Of a DNA stretch of 64,000 nt, positions 12,611 to 25,401 are shown in pieces. The notes beneath the pieces were generated by a model. That model saw nothing but the letters and a program-made list of their open reading frames with translations, did no database searches and was not told where the DNA came from. Location: assembly GCF_030272615.1 (NCBI RefSeq), contig NC_081407.1, positions 438,681,230 to 438,745,229 of the forward strand, given 5' to 3'. The stretch is from Cryptomeria japonica. Its lineage: Eukaryota; Streptophyta; Pinopsida; Cupressales; Cupressaceae. How positions within the stretch are numbered: the first letter of the stretch is position 1; every line of letters begins with the position of its first letter. Position numbers and translations under genes: made by a program.

Positions 12611-12770
12611 GCTACTTTGTTTCTAAAACTGACCTTTCGTAGAGCATGTTAGCGATAGGTTAGTCAATCACAGCCGTTTATTGCAAAATCGACAGTGTAA
12701 AACGCGCGACTAACACGCGTGTTAGTCAATCCGTACTGCTGTTTTGGAGCCAGAATAGACACGTCCGTTA
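12611..12770. mobile_element. MITE-like 160-bp insertion, copy M1
   Basis: It matches 44877-45036 over its whole length, and both copies are exactly 160 bases. Direct repeats gaatgggctgaa (12599-12610) and gaatgaggtgaa (12771-12782) flank it. The right end CCAGAATAGACACGTCC matches the other copy; the left inverted end is diverged here. It contains a perfect 20-base palindrome at 12708-12727. The duplicated segment at 12880-13085 shows the site without it. No coding capacity. Confidence 0.65.
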
Positions 12771-12879
12771 GAATGAGGTGAAATTTTTTTCATAATATCT
12801 AAGAGGCTAACCAGTGTATGGGACCATCACATAATCATTCATACTATTAAATATGAAAGTTCAAAAAAGCATGGCCTCC

Positions 12880-13085
12880 AGTCACCATCTTACTGATATT
12901 GGCATCTTATGGAGCCTTGTCAGACACTTGAATTACAGATTACTTCAACCTAAAGTTTTACAAAATAGTGTCTGTGTTCTTTATATATTAGTTTGAAATG
13001 AAATAAGGGTTTCCTATATTACAGACCATGGACTATTGGATAATCATTCATACTATTATACACAAAAGTTCAAACAAGTGAGCCA
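12880..13085 (-). repeat. Promoter-proximal segment, copy 2
   Basis: A diverged tandem copy of the region around 12483-12870 without the MITE-like insertion, so it serves as an empty site. No open frame follows it, so it is probably a dead promoter copy. Confidence 0.7.
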
Positions 13086-13093
13086 TCTATATA

Positions 13094-13345
13094 GTGTCTG
13101 CTCAAATTAATTAATTAGGTAATTTTGTTTTGTAGTTTAGGATACATAGTGTCTACATATGCTCAAATTTATTAATTTGGTAACTTTATTTTGTAGTTTA
13201 GGATACATAGTGTCTACATATGCTCAAATTAATTAATTAGGTAACTTTGTTTTGTAGTTTAGGATACATAGTGTCTACATATGCTCAAATTAATTAATTA
13301 GGTAACTTTGTTTTGTAGTTTAGGATACATAGTGTTTACATATGT
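13094..13345 (+). repeat. 61-bp tandem repeat, about four copies
   Basis: Units begin GTGTCTACATATGCTCAAAT and end TTTAGGATACATA, with starts at 13149, 13210, 13271 and 13332. The first unit (13094) lacks six bases. The middle copies are nearly identical, so the array expanded more recently than its surroundings decayed. Confidence 0.9.
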
Positions 13346-13560
13346 GCCTTGCCACAATTTTCTTCTACCAAAGAAACGTTTTCTACAACAATTTCCAAAG
13401 TAAGCAAAGAAAGAATATGAACTATTCCTACTTAGTTGGCATTCAATCCTTTCATGGATTAGTTAACTAGCACCTTCTTATTTTGTTGATCATAGTCTAC
13501 ATATTGCAATAATTCCTGAATTTTAACCTCATAATTTAATATAGTGTCACCTGGAGGTTA
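13346..13560. other. No gene seen
   Basis: AT-rich spacer between two tandem repeats. Nothing recognised. Confidence 0.5.
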
Positions 13561-13818
13561 TGAGACACCAACAAAAATGCTCAAATAAGTAGTGTAATAG
13601 GTTTCTCTCTACAGAAACTTCCCATACCAAATTGTTTATTCAATGTTGATTCTTTTTCTCCTCCTAGTGCCACTCGTATAATACAGGTGATGAAACTCAT
13701 CAATGAGACACTAGTAAATATGTTTAAATAAGTAGTGTGCTATGAATCTCTCTAGAGAAACTTCCCATGCCAAATTTTATATTCCATAATGATGTTTTTT
13801 CTTCTCTTGATGCTACCA
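13561..13818 (+). repeat. Imperfect duplication, about 143-bp period
   Basis: Two diverged copies share GAGACAC, AAATAAGTAGTGT, GAAACTTCCCAT and CCAAATT blocks (13561-13675 and 13704-13818). A further small doublet, TAGTAGGAGATTGAG, lies at 13953-13985. Confidence 0.7.
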
Positions 13819-16800
13819 TGTCATTATCAACCTATTAAAAATATGAATAGTGAACCACACATTAAGACTACTCACATATGTTTATAACCAAAATCATCTA
13901 ATAAGGCTTACCAACCATGCCTTGACTTCTACTCCATTTATGAAACCTTTTCTAGTAGGAGATTGAGGTCTAGTAGGAGATTGAGTTCTCTTATATGATC
14001 TTCTACCTCTTAATATGTTTAATAAAAAATATTATCATTGTAATCATGATTTCACTATGCCATCTATAAGTCCTACTCTATATTATTCCTAGGAGGGGTT
14101 CTAGAACACTTTATACATGTCCTCTTTAAGAGAGAGATGCATATCATGATCCTGAGGTGCCTTATGTCATAGTGGCATTCTCTCTAAGACAACATTAACT
14201 AACTACTAAATGGTTAAGAGGATTTGTGGCTTTAGTTGTGTTGGAATGTCCTAGTGGTTATCCCTAAAGAGTGAATCATCCCTTTAGATATTACTGATAA
14301 CATCTCCAAAAAGTGCAGCCCTTACTCAACTTTGTGCTATCCTATCAACCATATTAATAAGGATGAGAACATGTGAAATTGTTATGATCTCAATATTGTA
14401 TATTCCTAAGTGCAACAAGGATTTGCACTTGTGACATGCTTAACCTTAATAGTATAAATATCCTAAATTTCGTAGCCTAGTAATCATGCATTAATAGTAA
14501 ATGTAATATTAATCCCAATGATGAAAGAGTCACATAAAAAAAAAGATTATTATTATTTAGTTATGTATGTATAAGATAATTGTGAATACCTGAGGAATAT
14601 TTACAACTTAAATGCTTGTGTTTTGACAAAAAGGTTGCATGCATGTAGGGTACATTACTAATAATGCACATAGTCCAGCCCATCTCATATGATGTTGCTT
14701 GACATAGAGCATCATGGTCAATAGATAATTTTGGTGCATACTTTATATTGTTGCACATGAGTAGGAAAGTTCTCAAGGTTGTCTCTAAGACTATATAGCC
14801 TTTCTAATAAGTAGGAATAATAGAAATAAATCATAAATCATACCCATGGACATAATATGTACTTCAAATAACTTAATTCAAGCTCTCAAGGCCCAATAAT
14901 ATTGGGTGAATGCATCTCTAATACTTTTTCCACATATCATATGTTTTAAATTTTTTTAAAAGATCTTATGTAACCATTCATAGGTAAGTGCATTTCAATC
15001 TAAGGAGTATTATAATGTAGACCTTAGTGTCCACTCTCGTGCAATCTTAAGAACTCAAATTTTGGTCCCAATTCTAGTACAAGAATCTCTTAATCAAAAA
15101 AACATTTACAAGTTTAAGGTATACTATTAGGATAGACCATAATCACTTGGCCTATTAACACAAAAGTGCTAGGTGATACATTTATGAGCTTAACATATAG
15201 ATGGATATTAAAAATAAGGCTTTTATTCACTTATAATGCAAATATAACATGTCTTAACCACACTTCTCAATACCTTACAAATTGCTTAAAGAACAATGGT
15301 GCAAATAAGCTTGACTACTTATAGTGTCACCACTTTGCCTATGCATATGTATATAGCTTAAGTATTAGCTTTACACAAATTTTAAATACTTAAGTGCCAC
15401 ATAAACATCTCATTCCTTACCAAAAATTACACATAATTATTCTTTAGTTAGATAGTAATAGAAGGATACTAGATTACATATTAAACTCATCAAACATATG
15501 CAACTACTAGTAATGCATTCATAGTACTTTTTTTAAAGAGTAATTGAGCACAACTCACAAGCATTTATCATATGATCATTCGCGCCTCCATCCCCAATGA
15601 TAATTCAAAATGTTGTAAATCCACATCAATCAATGATATGAATCATATTTCGTAGGCTTCTCAAACTACATATTTCACAAATAAGACAATGCACACTCCT
15701 CAACCAAGACACAAGACACATATTTAAAACATCCATGGATCAATAAGAGCTTCTTTAGCCAACTTCACTTCCTTTCAAATACATGGTTACAAAAATAACA
15801 TTTTCAATATGTTTATACATAATATAAACATCTCAAATAGTTGTTGTTCTTTCTTGCAAACATGCGCACATGCAACATAAGTAGATACATTAATTTAGGA
15901 GATCATTCTCAAAGGAATTATATCCTTTTCACAATACCATAGATCATAGAATTTCATGTCAATTCAATTACATAATTTGATCTTCACAAATCAAATAATA
16001 GATATGTGAAACACACTTCAATGCTCTTATTTCACAACATATTCTCAAGGCATATCATGCATAATAACAATAGTAATAATAACAAATATACCCAATGCAT
16101 TATTTCATAATTTTTTTCTTGGATCAAAACATACAAACATGAAAACTTGACTTTTAGCATAACTATTTTATGTAGTTCAAATTTATATAATCCATTCATA
16201 ATATTTATAGGTATTTGCGTTTATTCATGAAGTATATTTTTTCAATTACAAATATAATTTCAAGTGCAACTCTTAAGTAAAATAAATTAATAATTTCTTC
16301 TTTTGTAGTTCCAATAGATCCATTTTACAACCTTTCACTTATGTAGAGGATATAAGATCAAAATGTTGCTTTCCTCCCAACTATCTTAAACACTATAAAA
16401 CACCATAAGATTTAACATAATTCTCTAGTGAAGCTCTAAGTCTAAATAATACCTCATGTGCCCCAAAATATACTAGTATTACAAGGTTTATTCATAACAT
16501 GTCATACAATACTTGACACCCAACATACACAATGCATACATGCACACACATAAAGAAACTATACACATAGATAAGAAAACCTTACACAAGGTTTAGGAAG
16601 AGAGAGAGGTTGAGGGAGGGAATTTTTATTTGAAAATCATTTTTTTTAATTGAGGGTGTCAATTTATTTCTTTACATTAGTTGACTAATTTGTTTGATTC
16701 AATACTTATGCTTACAATATAAAATTGATTCAATGAGTTATAATATCATTTAATGAGTTATAATATCTAGTTTAATTAATCAATGTAAATAGAGTTTAGT

Positions 16801-19800
16801 TAGTTGTTAATTACAATATTAATTTAGATGTACATGATGATATTTGATTACATTTTACTTTTGATAATTAAATTAAATGTTGATTATGATGTTGGATTAA
16901 GATTATAATATTATTTAAATGTAATGCTATTTGAGATGTTCAATGAAATTAATTATGAATATTAATATGATGCAAAATTTAAAATTATTTGAAATAATTT
17001 TCTTGCATTGATTAAAATTTGAATTTTGATTAAGTGACTAATTTCTATGGAGTGCGAATTTGATTTTTAATTGTGAATGTGATTTTAATTTTCAATGCGC
17101 TGATGTCATCTATGTGATCACATGGGAATACCATGTTATGTAAAACATGCTTTGTGTGTATATGTGATTAAGTTGTGCATGTTATGATAGTGCTTTGGTG
17201 ATTAATTACCACAATGGATTTAATGGGTAAATTAAGTGCATAGGACTATAGGTTGGTCAATGAGGCTAAGCAAAACAACCAAGAATCAATTCATCTCCTC
17301 ACTCTACAAGGTGGAGTAATGAGATAATTGACCACGTATTTACCCATAACACCTACTAAACTTGGCTAAGTGTGGCTAATAACCATTTGTTTACTATGTT
17401 ATTTCACTAAGTGCAAACCCTATTGTATAATTGTTTATTAATATTGGTGGGAATTTAATTTTGTATTTCTATGTATTTATTTTTTTTGTTTATTTCAAAA
17501 CTTATATTTAATAATTGAAAGGATTTGAAAAACATTTTAAATGTTTCTTTTTATTTATTTTAATCTTTTGGGATCCTAAGTATGAGTACCTATGGATAGA
17601 GTACTTTTTGAATGGACTTGTAGTGTTTTACAAGGTATATTGTACCTTTGTAAGCTTTAGGAAGTGCATGCGTTGAATGTGCTTGGGTGGCTTAAACATA
17701 ACTACTCAAATTCAACTTATATATTCCAATTTATACAAGGAGGTAGAGTACACTTCACTCCACCTTGTCTTGGTAAGGTTCACGTGGATTGTATATTAGG
17801 TCTTTATTTTCATGAGGAAGTCTTTAATTTTTGTAACTGGTTGAGTGTTTGATTTTTTTGGATTTAATGTGGCTCCTTCCAAATATTAATAGCTCATATT
17901 TTCTCTTTTCATCTCATATTTGCATTCTTTAAACACTTAGGAGTGTTTTCTTCTAGCTATTTCTTGACCACCTCATCCATATGTTGGGTTAAATACTTAG
18001 CCTTTTCACTTGTGTGCTTTATACTTTCTATTCCAAATAAATCTATAACACCTCTTGGACAAGTTTCATACATCACCTATAATGACGTTTTACCTTAAAA
18101 AAATCGTATATCAAAAAAGAATCCTATGAAAAAATATTTCATATGTGAAACACTTGAGTGAATTTCCAAGATTTTTATGACAAGCTTCATTTTTTTGTAG
18201 ATGGATTTAGAAGAATTTTTTATATAATTGTAAGCCTAATTTATTTCACAAGTGCATAAAAAAGGAGAGCTAATAACTTTGTATATCTATCGAAATTAAT
18301 ACTTCATGGTAACCCATGCAATCACACAACTTCATACAAGAAAAACTTGTAATCCATTTGACTCCTAAAAAGTCCAATGAAATGCACCGTTATTTTATAA
18401 CCATCAACAATAAAAAAAAAAAGATATTGTTCCACCAATTATTTGAATTATTACTTTAACTATGTACTCATGTCTACATTCATGTGATATAGTATCTTGT
18501 TAAGCAACCCAAATCCTAGGTTAAGATCCATGCAATGCGATATATTGCACATTGTCAACAATTTATGTGGCATCCCTACACCTATCACACATCTAAACTC
18601 TAAATGAATTAAGTTATAATTGTTGGATCTAGTTATTCTCAAAATAAACAAGGTATTTTTCTTTTTCTACGATATCATAGTGCCACAACTTGAATATTTC
18701 GTGCTTGAATTGGCAAGCAATGACTAGTTCGAAATAACTTGATTTGGGCCCATGGTTAAATTTGAATTTAAAATTTGTGGGCTGCAATGGTACATGTGGT
18801 TCTAAACCAAGTCTAAAACGACATCTATGATTTTGATCCAGGGTAAGAAACAACATATATGAAAGTTGGGTTTGGACAACTAGAAAACAAAGATTCAAAA
18901 TCAAATAATTCATAATCTCATATATAATTTTGAACCAATATATAAAACAAATAAAAAAAAACTAAATCCAAACTATTAAAAAAGAAGAATCTAAAATTGA
19001 ATAAAATACCAAACTAGCAAGTCTTACACAAAAATCCATCATTCAAATCAAGATGTTTTTGGGTTGGTCTCCCACTAGCAATGATGGAGAGAAAGTTTTA
19101 GGAAGTAGGCGATCCAATGATAGTATGCCAAAACCCAACTTTGACATTCAATCCTCAGCCAAACTTGGGTGTGACAATATGTCAAAACAATTATATGCAT
19201 TTTGTCATCACACAACTAACCACTTTGTTATTTGCTCAGCCCTTCGCTAGTTACTGTAAAGGTACTCAAATGGAAGAACATGAGAATGAGAAGTGGGCCA
19301 GCAGGATCATTATCTCTCAGCTTTCAAGATTTAGCCACACTCCAGCTGTTGGTCACATGGAGATACTCCAACCAAATCATCCACCTTGACTTTCAATCAC
19401 TCTTCATAATAGGAGAGATACTTGGAATTTATTGGAAAATCCATTTTCTGTTTAATTTTGTTTTTGTTTTTAAAACATATTGTATTCAATTGTTTAAGTT
19501 TTATTATTTGATTTTTTAATTGTATTTGATAATGTAACTGTCCTTTTCAAATAGATCAATACAAACCATTTAGTCATTGATATATTTTGTTTGGTAGTAG
19601 TTTTGTTTTAAAGAATGTTATGTTTTTTATTAAATTATATTGAATGTTTTGAAGGCAGAGAAAACTACACATAATATATGGTATCTTGACATTACATTGA
19701 AGTTAATATATATATTTACATTTAAGGTCCCCTCTCACCATGAATAAGGGATGTATTGACTTTCTCTTTCACTCTTCTTATTTGAAATGGATTGACAAGT

Positions 19801-19867
19801 ACCTGCCTAATTATAAGAGGAAATTTTTTGAATAAGTTTGTGTTAGAAAAGAAGTTTCAACAAATAT
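13819..19867. other. Six kilobases with no recognisable gene
   Basis: AT-rich sequence with only short, non-conserved open frames on either strand, for example near 14561-14776, 17664-17852, 18460-18913 and 19053-19389. I see no transposase, RT, integrase, tRNA or rRNA signature. The GC content rises a little at 17560-17860 and 18700-19400, which may mark decayed genes or LTR fragments, but nothing can be named. Confidence 0.5.
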
Positions 19868-19989
19868 TTGTATATGATGATGTTTTTATGTATGTTTATT
19901 AGGAAGTGGGTAGCACATGTCTCAACCAACCTTATCATAATGTTGTCATTCAATGTAGTGGTTCACATGTACTTAAAAACAAACTATAT

Positions 19990-20265
19990 ATGTATAATTA
20001 TGCATAACATGAATGTGTGTATGTATGTATATATACATATGTGTACATGTGTTTGTATTTGTATATATAATATTATATATGTTTATGTGTGTAATGTAAT
20101 AAGTATGTGTATGTATATGTAAATGTAAATATACACATTTAATATATTATATTTGAACAAATAAATATGTATATATATTTTTATGCATGGATATATGTAT
20201 ATATGTGTGTGCGTATGTAAGTATATATGTGTTTATATGCACATATGTATGTGTGTGTGCTTAAT
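19990..20265 (+). repeat. Low-complexity TG/TA alternating tract
   Basis: Long alternating purine-pyrimidine runs built from TGTATG, TATATA and GTGTGT words. The cysteine-rich open frame over it is an artefact of base composition. Confidence 0.8.
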
Positions 20266-23234
20266 TTTTTAATGTAAAAATAATTTTAAATTTTAGTCTT
20301 CTTGTTTATTTTTTCAAACCAAACATGTTTATATAATGATTTGAAACTATGCTTTAACAGATTTTATATCATTTTAGAAAAGTTGTATGTATGCCATTAA
20401 ATGAGAGTAATAAATCTCACATATAATAGCTTTTATATTTATGTTAATTCATGTTAGACTTATATTATTTTTTAATGTCATGTAAATATGATGTACAAAG
20501 TTTTAATATTAAAGAAATAATATAGATGAGACAAAAAGCATATCAAGTGACGAAAATAGTGAAATTTGTGTGACATAACATAAACAATTCTAATTTAACT
20601 ATAAATCAATATAAGTACATTAAGAATTTAGTGATTGTGATTTTTTAAATGAAATAGATTTATATATCATATATAAAAAGTAATAATACTTGATTAAAAG
20701 TGGATATGGTAAAATTATATCATGAAGTCATATAAAATTGAGTAAAATCTGGAAGTTAAAATATCAAGTAGTTTCAAAAGATAAATAATTACTAATACAT
20801 CATTTGATCAAAATACCAAGAAATCATGAAAACTAGGCAATTAACATCATAAGTCAAGTTGTTAGGAGAGGGTCCAATCATTAGGCTTACCTCAACCATC
20901 TATTTGAGTATCTTGTTTGAGTGGTTGATTATCCTTAATATTATATTTTGGCCAAGTATTTGAAACATCTTGTGTAGGAAAAATAACAAGAGCTAAATGA
21001 GGAAAACTACATTGGCCATTAGGATGGGTCCATCTATGTCATTGACAAGAAATGGAAGGTTGTTTTATCACTAAAGGTAAAGATAACCAACTAATATGTT
21101 ACCTTGTTGGTGAAGGAGAGTACTATTTATGGTAGATTTGTGAGTAATGTAAAGAGAAATTTGAATGATCACACCTTTGACCCTAACAAGAGAACCTGGT
21201 GTGGGGTTGCAAAGGAGGAATCTAGCCCACCATATAAGAGGCATTTCCCTAATGATGAAGAAGGGTTTTGAGGTGGGATCCCTTATTGGCCTAAAATTTG
21301 ATTTACATTCACATTTGATATCACCAACAATCTGGTATAGGTAAAGAAATGTATATCAACATAATTATGAGAAAAAATAATCACATTTTTCTCTTCATAT
21401 ATCAAAAATAGAATTTCCTTTCTACAAGCATACTATAGGTTAAAAAATTTAGCTAAAAATTTATTCCCATCCCTCAACCTAAGTGAATTAATTACTTTCT
21501 AGTATGAAGACCATGATATAGGACACTAGATAAAATGAGTATTTTTTGGTTCAATAATAGATTTCCAAATAATTCCATAATATTTGTTCAAAATGTGATA
21601 AGGTAATTAAATACACTGCATTGTATTCAACTTTGGAACTATTAGAAAATGGAAAGAGGTCCAATTATAACCTTTAAAGTTATGCCCAAAAAAAAGGGTA
21701 TCCATATACCACTTACAATGTTTCCACCATGGCCTATTCAATCTTACATCAATCTTGTGTTGGAGCTGAAATAGTAGTGTCTTAGTAATTTATTGAAAGG
21801 AATTTTCATCCAAATTTTTCAACTTGATGTGGGCCTCTATTTAAGTCCATGAAAACTATGTTAAGGTAAACTTGGGATATACAAAATAGTACTAACGTCT
21901 CTTCTAAAAAATAAGAAATTGAATCCATAAAATTTCAACTAACAAAATATCATGAATGGTGATGGTAGGATACCACCACAAGAATTATCAATTGATATAA
22001 ATTTCAATATGAAACTTTATACCATTCCATAGAAGCCAATTCTTAATATCTTCAGATGCATTCTAGATTATTTTGGTCATATTTTTTTTTTAATATTTAT
22101 ATTAACTAGATAACTAAATAAGAATGAAAGTCCAAACCTTTCCTATCCAAACACTAATAAGTGTTGTCACACAATTTTGACCCGTGAAAACAATGGAGTG
22201 GAACAATATATTTCTATTGAAAACAAAAATCATTCAACCCTATTCAAGGCTCATATAGTTATCATAGAGTTCAAGGCATTTTTGGTACATTATAAGAAAC
22301 TATGAGTGTTTGGTTGTAAACCTTGTATGTATTTTAGTGACTATAGGGTTATTAATGCGTACTTTTATGTTCATTATTTGTTGTTTGCGTGTTAAAAGAT
22401 GAAACCCAAATGATATATTATTAATATCTAAAAATAAATTTTAAACTAAATCTTATGCTAAACCTAAACTATTTGATACTTAGAAAGAAAGATAAAATGT
22501 GAGAAAAAGGGATGGGAAAAAGAAATAACATTACTCAATTTCTAAAAGAAATATCTCAAATTTTAGAGTATTTTAAATAAGCTTTAAAACCATCCATGTT
22601 AACCCAATAACATAGACGGTGTGATCCCCATAGTTATAATTGATATAATAGTGAGATGATAACTATTATAGCAATGCATAATTTTTCACCCATAAATTTA
22701 TTCAAAACACTTTAAATTTAGCATCATACGAATGACAAGGATTATATTGGTAAATAGAAAAAAAGTATGAAAAACTTAAAGAACATAAAAAATAGAGAGA
22801 TTATATTTACACCATAAAGGATGACACATTTTTAATTCATTTATTTTATAATAAAATTCCAACCCTTTTAACTAAGCATGAATTACAATTTATAGAGATA
22901 TTAAGCAGATTAATTTATGATTTCTATTAGAAGCAAGAAAATCTAATCTTATCCACTAAGATCTCACTAAGATCTCCCTGATTAAATTATATTCTTAGAA
23001 AATCATTCCTTACCAATTTGCTCCATACTTAGTTACTTTATTTTCTATAAGGGCATTCTACGATTTACCAAAATTTTCTAGTTATCTAGATAGCAAGTTG
23101 CCCTTAGCATTTATTAAAAGCTTCCTAGATATCCCATAATCATCGGTATCAATGACTCTACTCTCTTTGTTTCTATCTCTAATGTAAATTACCTAGATCT
23201 ACTCAAGAAAAATATAATTTTCACGTATAGTCAA
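20266..23234. other. No assigned gene; possible decayed retroelement
   Basis: AT-rich. On the minus strand around 21650-21790 a protein-like run containing RPWWKHCKWYMDT and FKGYNWTSFHFL is visible, but I could not assign it to a family. It may be part of an old LINE or other element into which element A inserted. Confidence 0.35.
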
Positions 23235-24245
23235 GGTAATACCCTAAAAATGGTCACCTGAACCATGGGCCCCTAATCTCGACAACATCACCAAGGTTCT
23301 CACCAGAGGCAATTAAATCAACCTTGAGCGCCTAATTAATTAATTCTTCAATCATTAACGTTACATGGCAAATTAATCACTCTATATTAATTAAATATTT
23401 ATTTAATTAATTAATCATTCAAAGTAAATCATTTGAATCAATTATCCTATTTATTTAATTAAATATCCTAGCATATTTAATTAATAAATAAAATTTCCAT
23501 TTAAATCACAAAAAAGGAAGTAATTTTTAGAAAAAGAGAAATTAATTCACAAAAAGAGATTAATCACAAAAAGAGGAATTAATCTGCAAAAGAAAGAGTT
23601 GAATTAAAAACAGAAAAAAGAATTAAATTGAGAGAAGAAATCAAACTTAAGATATTTCTTTTTCTAAAATTGTGATAAATTGAGAAATTAGAAAAAACAA
23701 TTAAATTGAATTAATCATTTTCTCTAAAATTAAAACTCAAGGCTTTTCTTGAGGAAAGAGGTTCAGTTGCATTGAAAAGGCTTTTTCTAAATAAAAAATC
23801 TTGAGCAAATTAAAGAAATGTGCATGGAATCACCTATTTTTATCCCAAGTACATGGAATCAACTAAATTTATCTCCAATGCAAACTTGAACTTATAATCT
23901 GAATGCATCCAATCAAGCTATAATTGGAATCTATCTCAAGATTAACTTAATGTGATCTCTCAATTATTTCTATAATCCTGAATTGTGATTTTTCTTGAGG
24001 AATCTTAGCCACTCATTGTTAATCGATCTTGACTGTTGGTCTCTCTTTTGAGTCTCTATAAATGTAGCCTTCATCTCTCATTCAAAACACCCTGGAGATT
24101 TATTGTTATTGTGCAGTTTTTGCTCTAGAGTCATTAAAAATATTATGCTTTGAGATTATTGCATCTTAGTTTAGCTTTTTGCATACTTAGTTTAATCATG
24201 ATTGCTTGAATTCATTTAGTTTACTATTCATTCATCTAGCTTAAT
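23235..24245 (+). repeat. 5' LTR of element A, left part
   Basis: Matches 59116-60115 closely. The first base is mutated (TG to GG). It is interrupted at TTAAT by element B and resumes at 30504. The AT-rich middle contains several TTAATTAAATAAATATTT-like words. Confidence 0.9.
24057..24063 (+). promoter_or_regulatory. TATA box in the 5' LTR of element A
   Basis: TCTCTATAAATGTAGCC; the same TATAAAT is kept in the 3' LTR at 59937-59943. It is the likely promoter for the genomic transcript, with RNA starting about 30 bases downstream. Confidence 0.6.
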
Positions 24246-25071
24246 TGTAATGTTCCCTGACCGCACCAGCGAGGGAGGCAAACGTACAGTGGGGTTGGAG
24301 TAGGGTCATACGGTGGTTTGGCCGTATGGTAGGGTCAAGGAAGTTGTACGGTAGTGTAGGGGCAGGCTGTATGGTAGCACCAAGAAGGTCGTACGGTGGT
24401 GTAGGCTGGTCGTACGGTGGTGCAGGACAGGCCGTATGGTGGTGTAGGGCTGGTCGTACAGTGGTGCAAAGTCGATGCATGATGGTGTAGGGCTGGCCGT
24501 ATGGTGGTGTAGAGTAGGCCGTGCGGTGGTGCTGAAGGTGTACGGTGAGGCCGTACGGTGGATTGGGTAAAGATGCCGAGGTTTGGTGAACTGCAGTGGT
24601 TGTGTGGTGGGTTTCCAGAGTAATGGGTTCGAAATATTATGAGTTCCCCTTATGCATGTAAATCCAAATTAACAGATACACAACTGGAGAAAGTAAGCAA
24701 TGATATATTTCAAGATTTGCCAGATTCAAAACAAATAGAAAGGTAGGATAGGGTGAGAGGTGAATCCCACCGAAACTACAAGTACCAAATAGGGAGGGTC
24801 TTTCACCTCTGAAATGGTAGTAACCAGAACTCCAACAGGAATTCGCACAAGAGAAAATAAATATCAAAACTCGCATACCCCCAACAATGACTAACACAGC
24901 CAAATATATGGACTCTGGGAAACTTCCCGAAGGGTTACAAATGGGCCAACATGACCAACCAAAACTTGCCTAATCTAATTAAATAAAAAGGGCCCAAAAT
25001 ATTTGTTATTAAATTTGGGCCTTACAACAAAGTAATTAGATTTATTATTTAATTACATCGGGGATATCACA
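24246..25071 (-). repeat. Element B LTR (3' LTR in element orientation)
   Basis: On the plus strand it starts TGTAATGTTCCC and ends GATATCACA. It is 826 bases long, and the difference from the 780-base partner lies mainly in the internal GTACGGTGGTG minisatellite. The pol reading frame enters this LTR and stops at 25045-25047. Confidence 0.92.
24280..24565. repeat. GC-rich minisatellite in B LTR (left copy)
   Basis: About a dozen degenerate units of roughly 20 bases around GGCCGTACGGTGGTGTAG. The unit number differs from the right LTR (29750-29990). The surrounding LTR is AT-rich, so the array stands out in composition. Confidence 0.85.
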
Positions 25072-25401
25072 GTCCTCCCGGGCCAAAAATTGCTTGCCCT
25101 CAAGCAATTGCAGACTTGGATGCTCCAGAATTTGTTCGCCTTCCCAGGTGGCATCCTCAATGGGTAGATTCTTCCAACGCATAAGGAACTCTTTGACTGT
25201 GCGTGTTCTCAACCTCTTTTCTCTGACATCGACGACCTCCACCGGTTCCAAAATTAGTTTTCCTTCTTCGTCGATGGGTGGCAGATCCCTGGACACTATG
25301 ACGTGTTGCCCGACGGCCTTCTTCAGACATGACACGTGAAAAACATTGTGAATCTGACTTCCCTCAGGAAGCTCCAATTCGTAGGCAACTTCGGCGACTC
25401 T
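25045..25401 (-). pseudogene. Element B integrase end and chromodomain
   Basis: On the minus strand the frame runs through ELPEGSQIHNVFHVSCL (integrase C-terminal module) to a chromodomain: VEVVDVREKRLRTR, then FLMRWKNLPIEDATWE, then ILEHPSLQLLE. Chromodomains of this type target chromovirus integration to heterochromatin. The aromatic residues of the fold (W in RWKN and in ATWE) are present. The frame is open for 110 codons and joins the upstream integrase frame through a single TGA at 25402. The coding region crosses the polypurine tract (near 25072-25080) and ends 27 bases inside the 3' LTR. Confidence 0.85.

Noticed and set aside
19868-20122. Met/Cys-rich frame
   Set aside because: Low-complexity TATG/TGTG sequence.
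23230-23234. Target duplication for element A
   Set aside because: Left gtcaa and right caatc do not match, so I do not claim one.
24241-24480. Pro/His-rich minus-strand frame, and its partner at 29554-29917
   Set aside because: Translation of the LTR minisatellite of element B.
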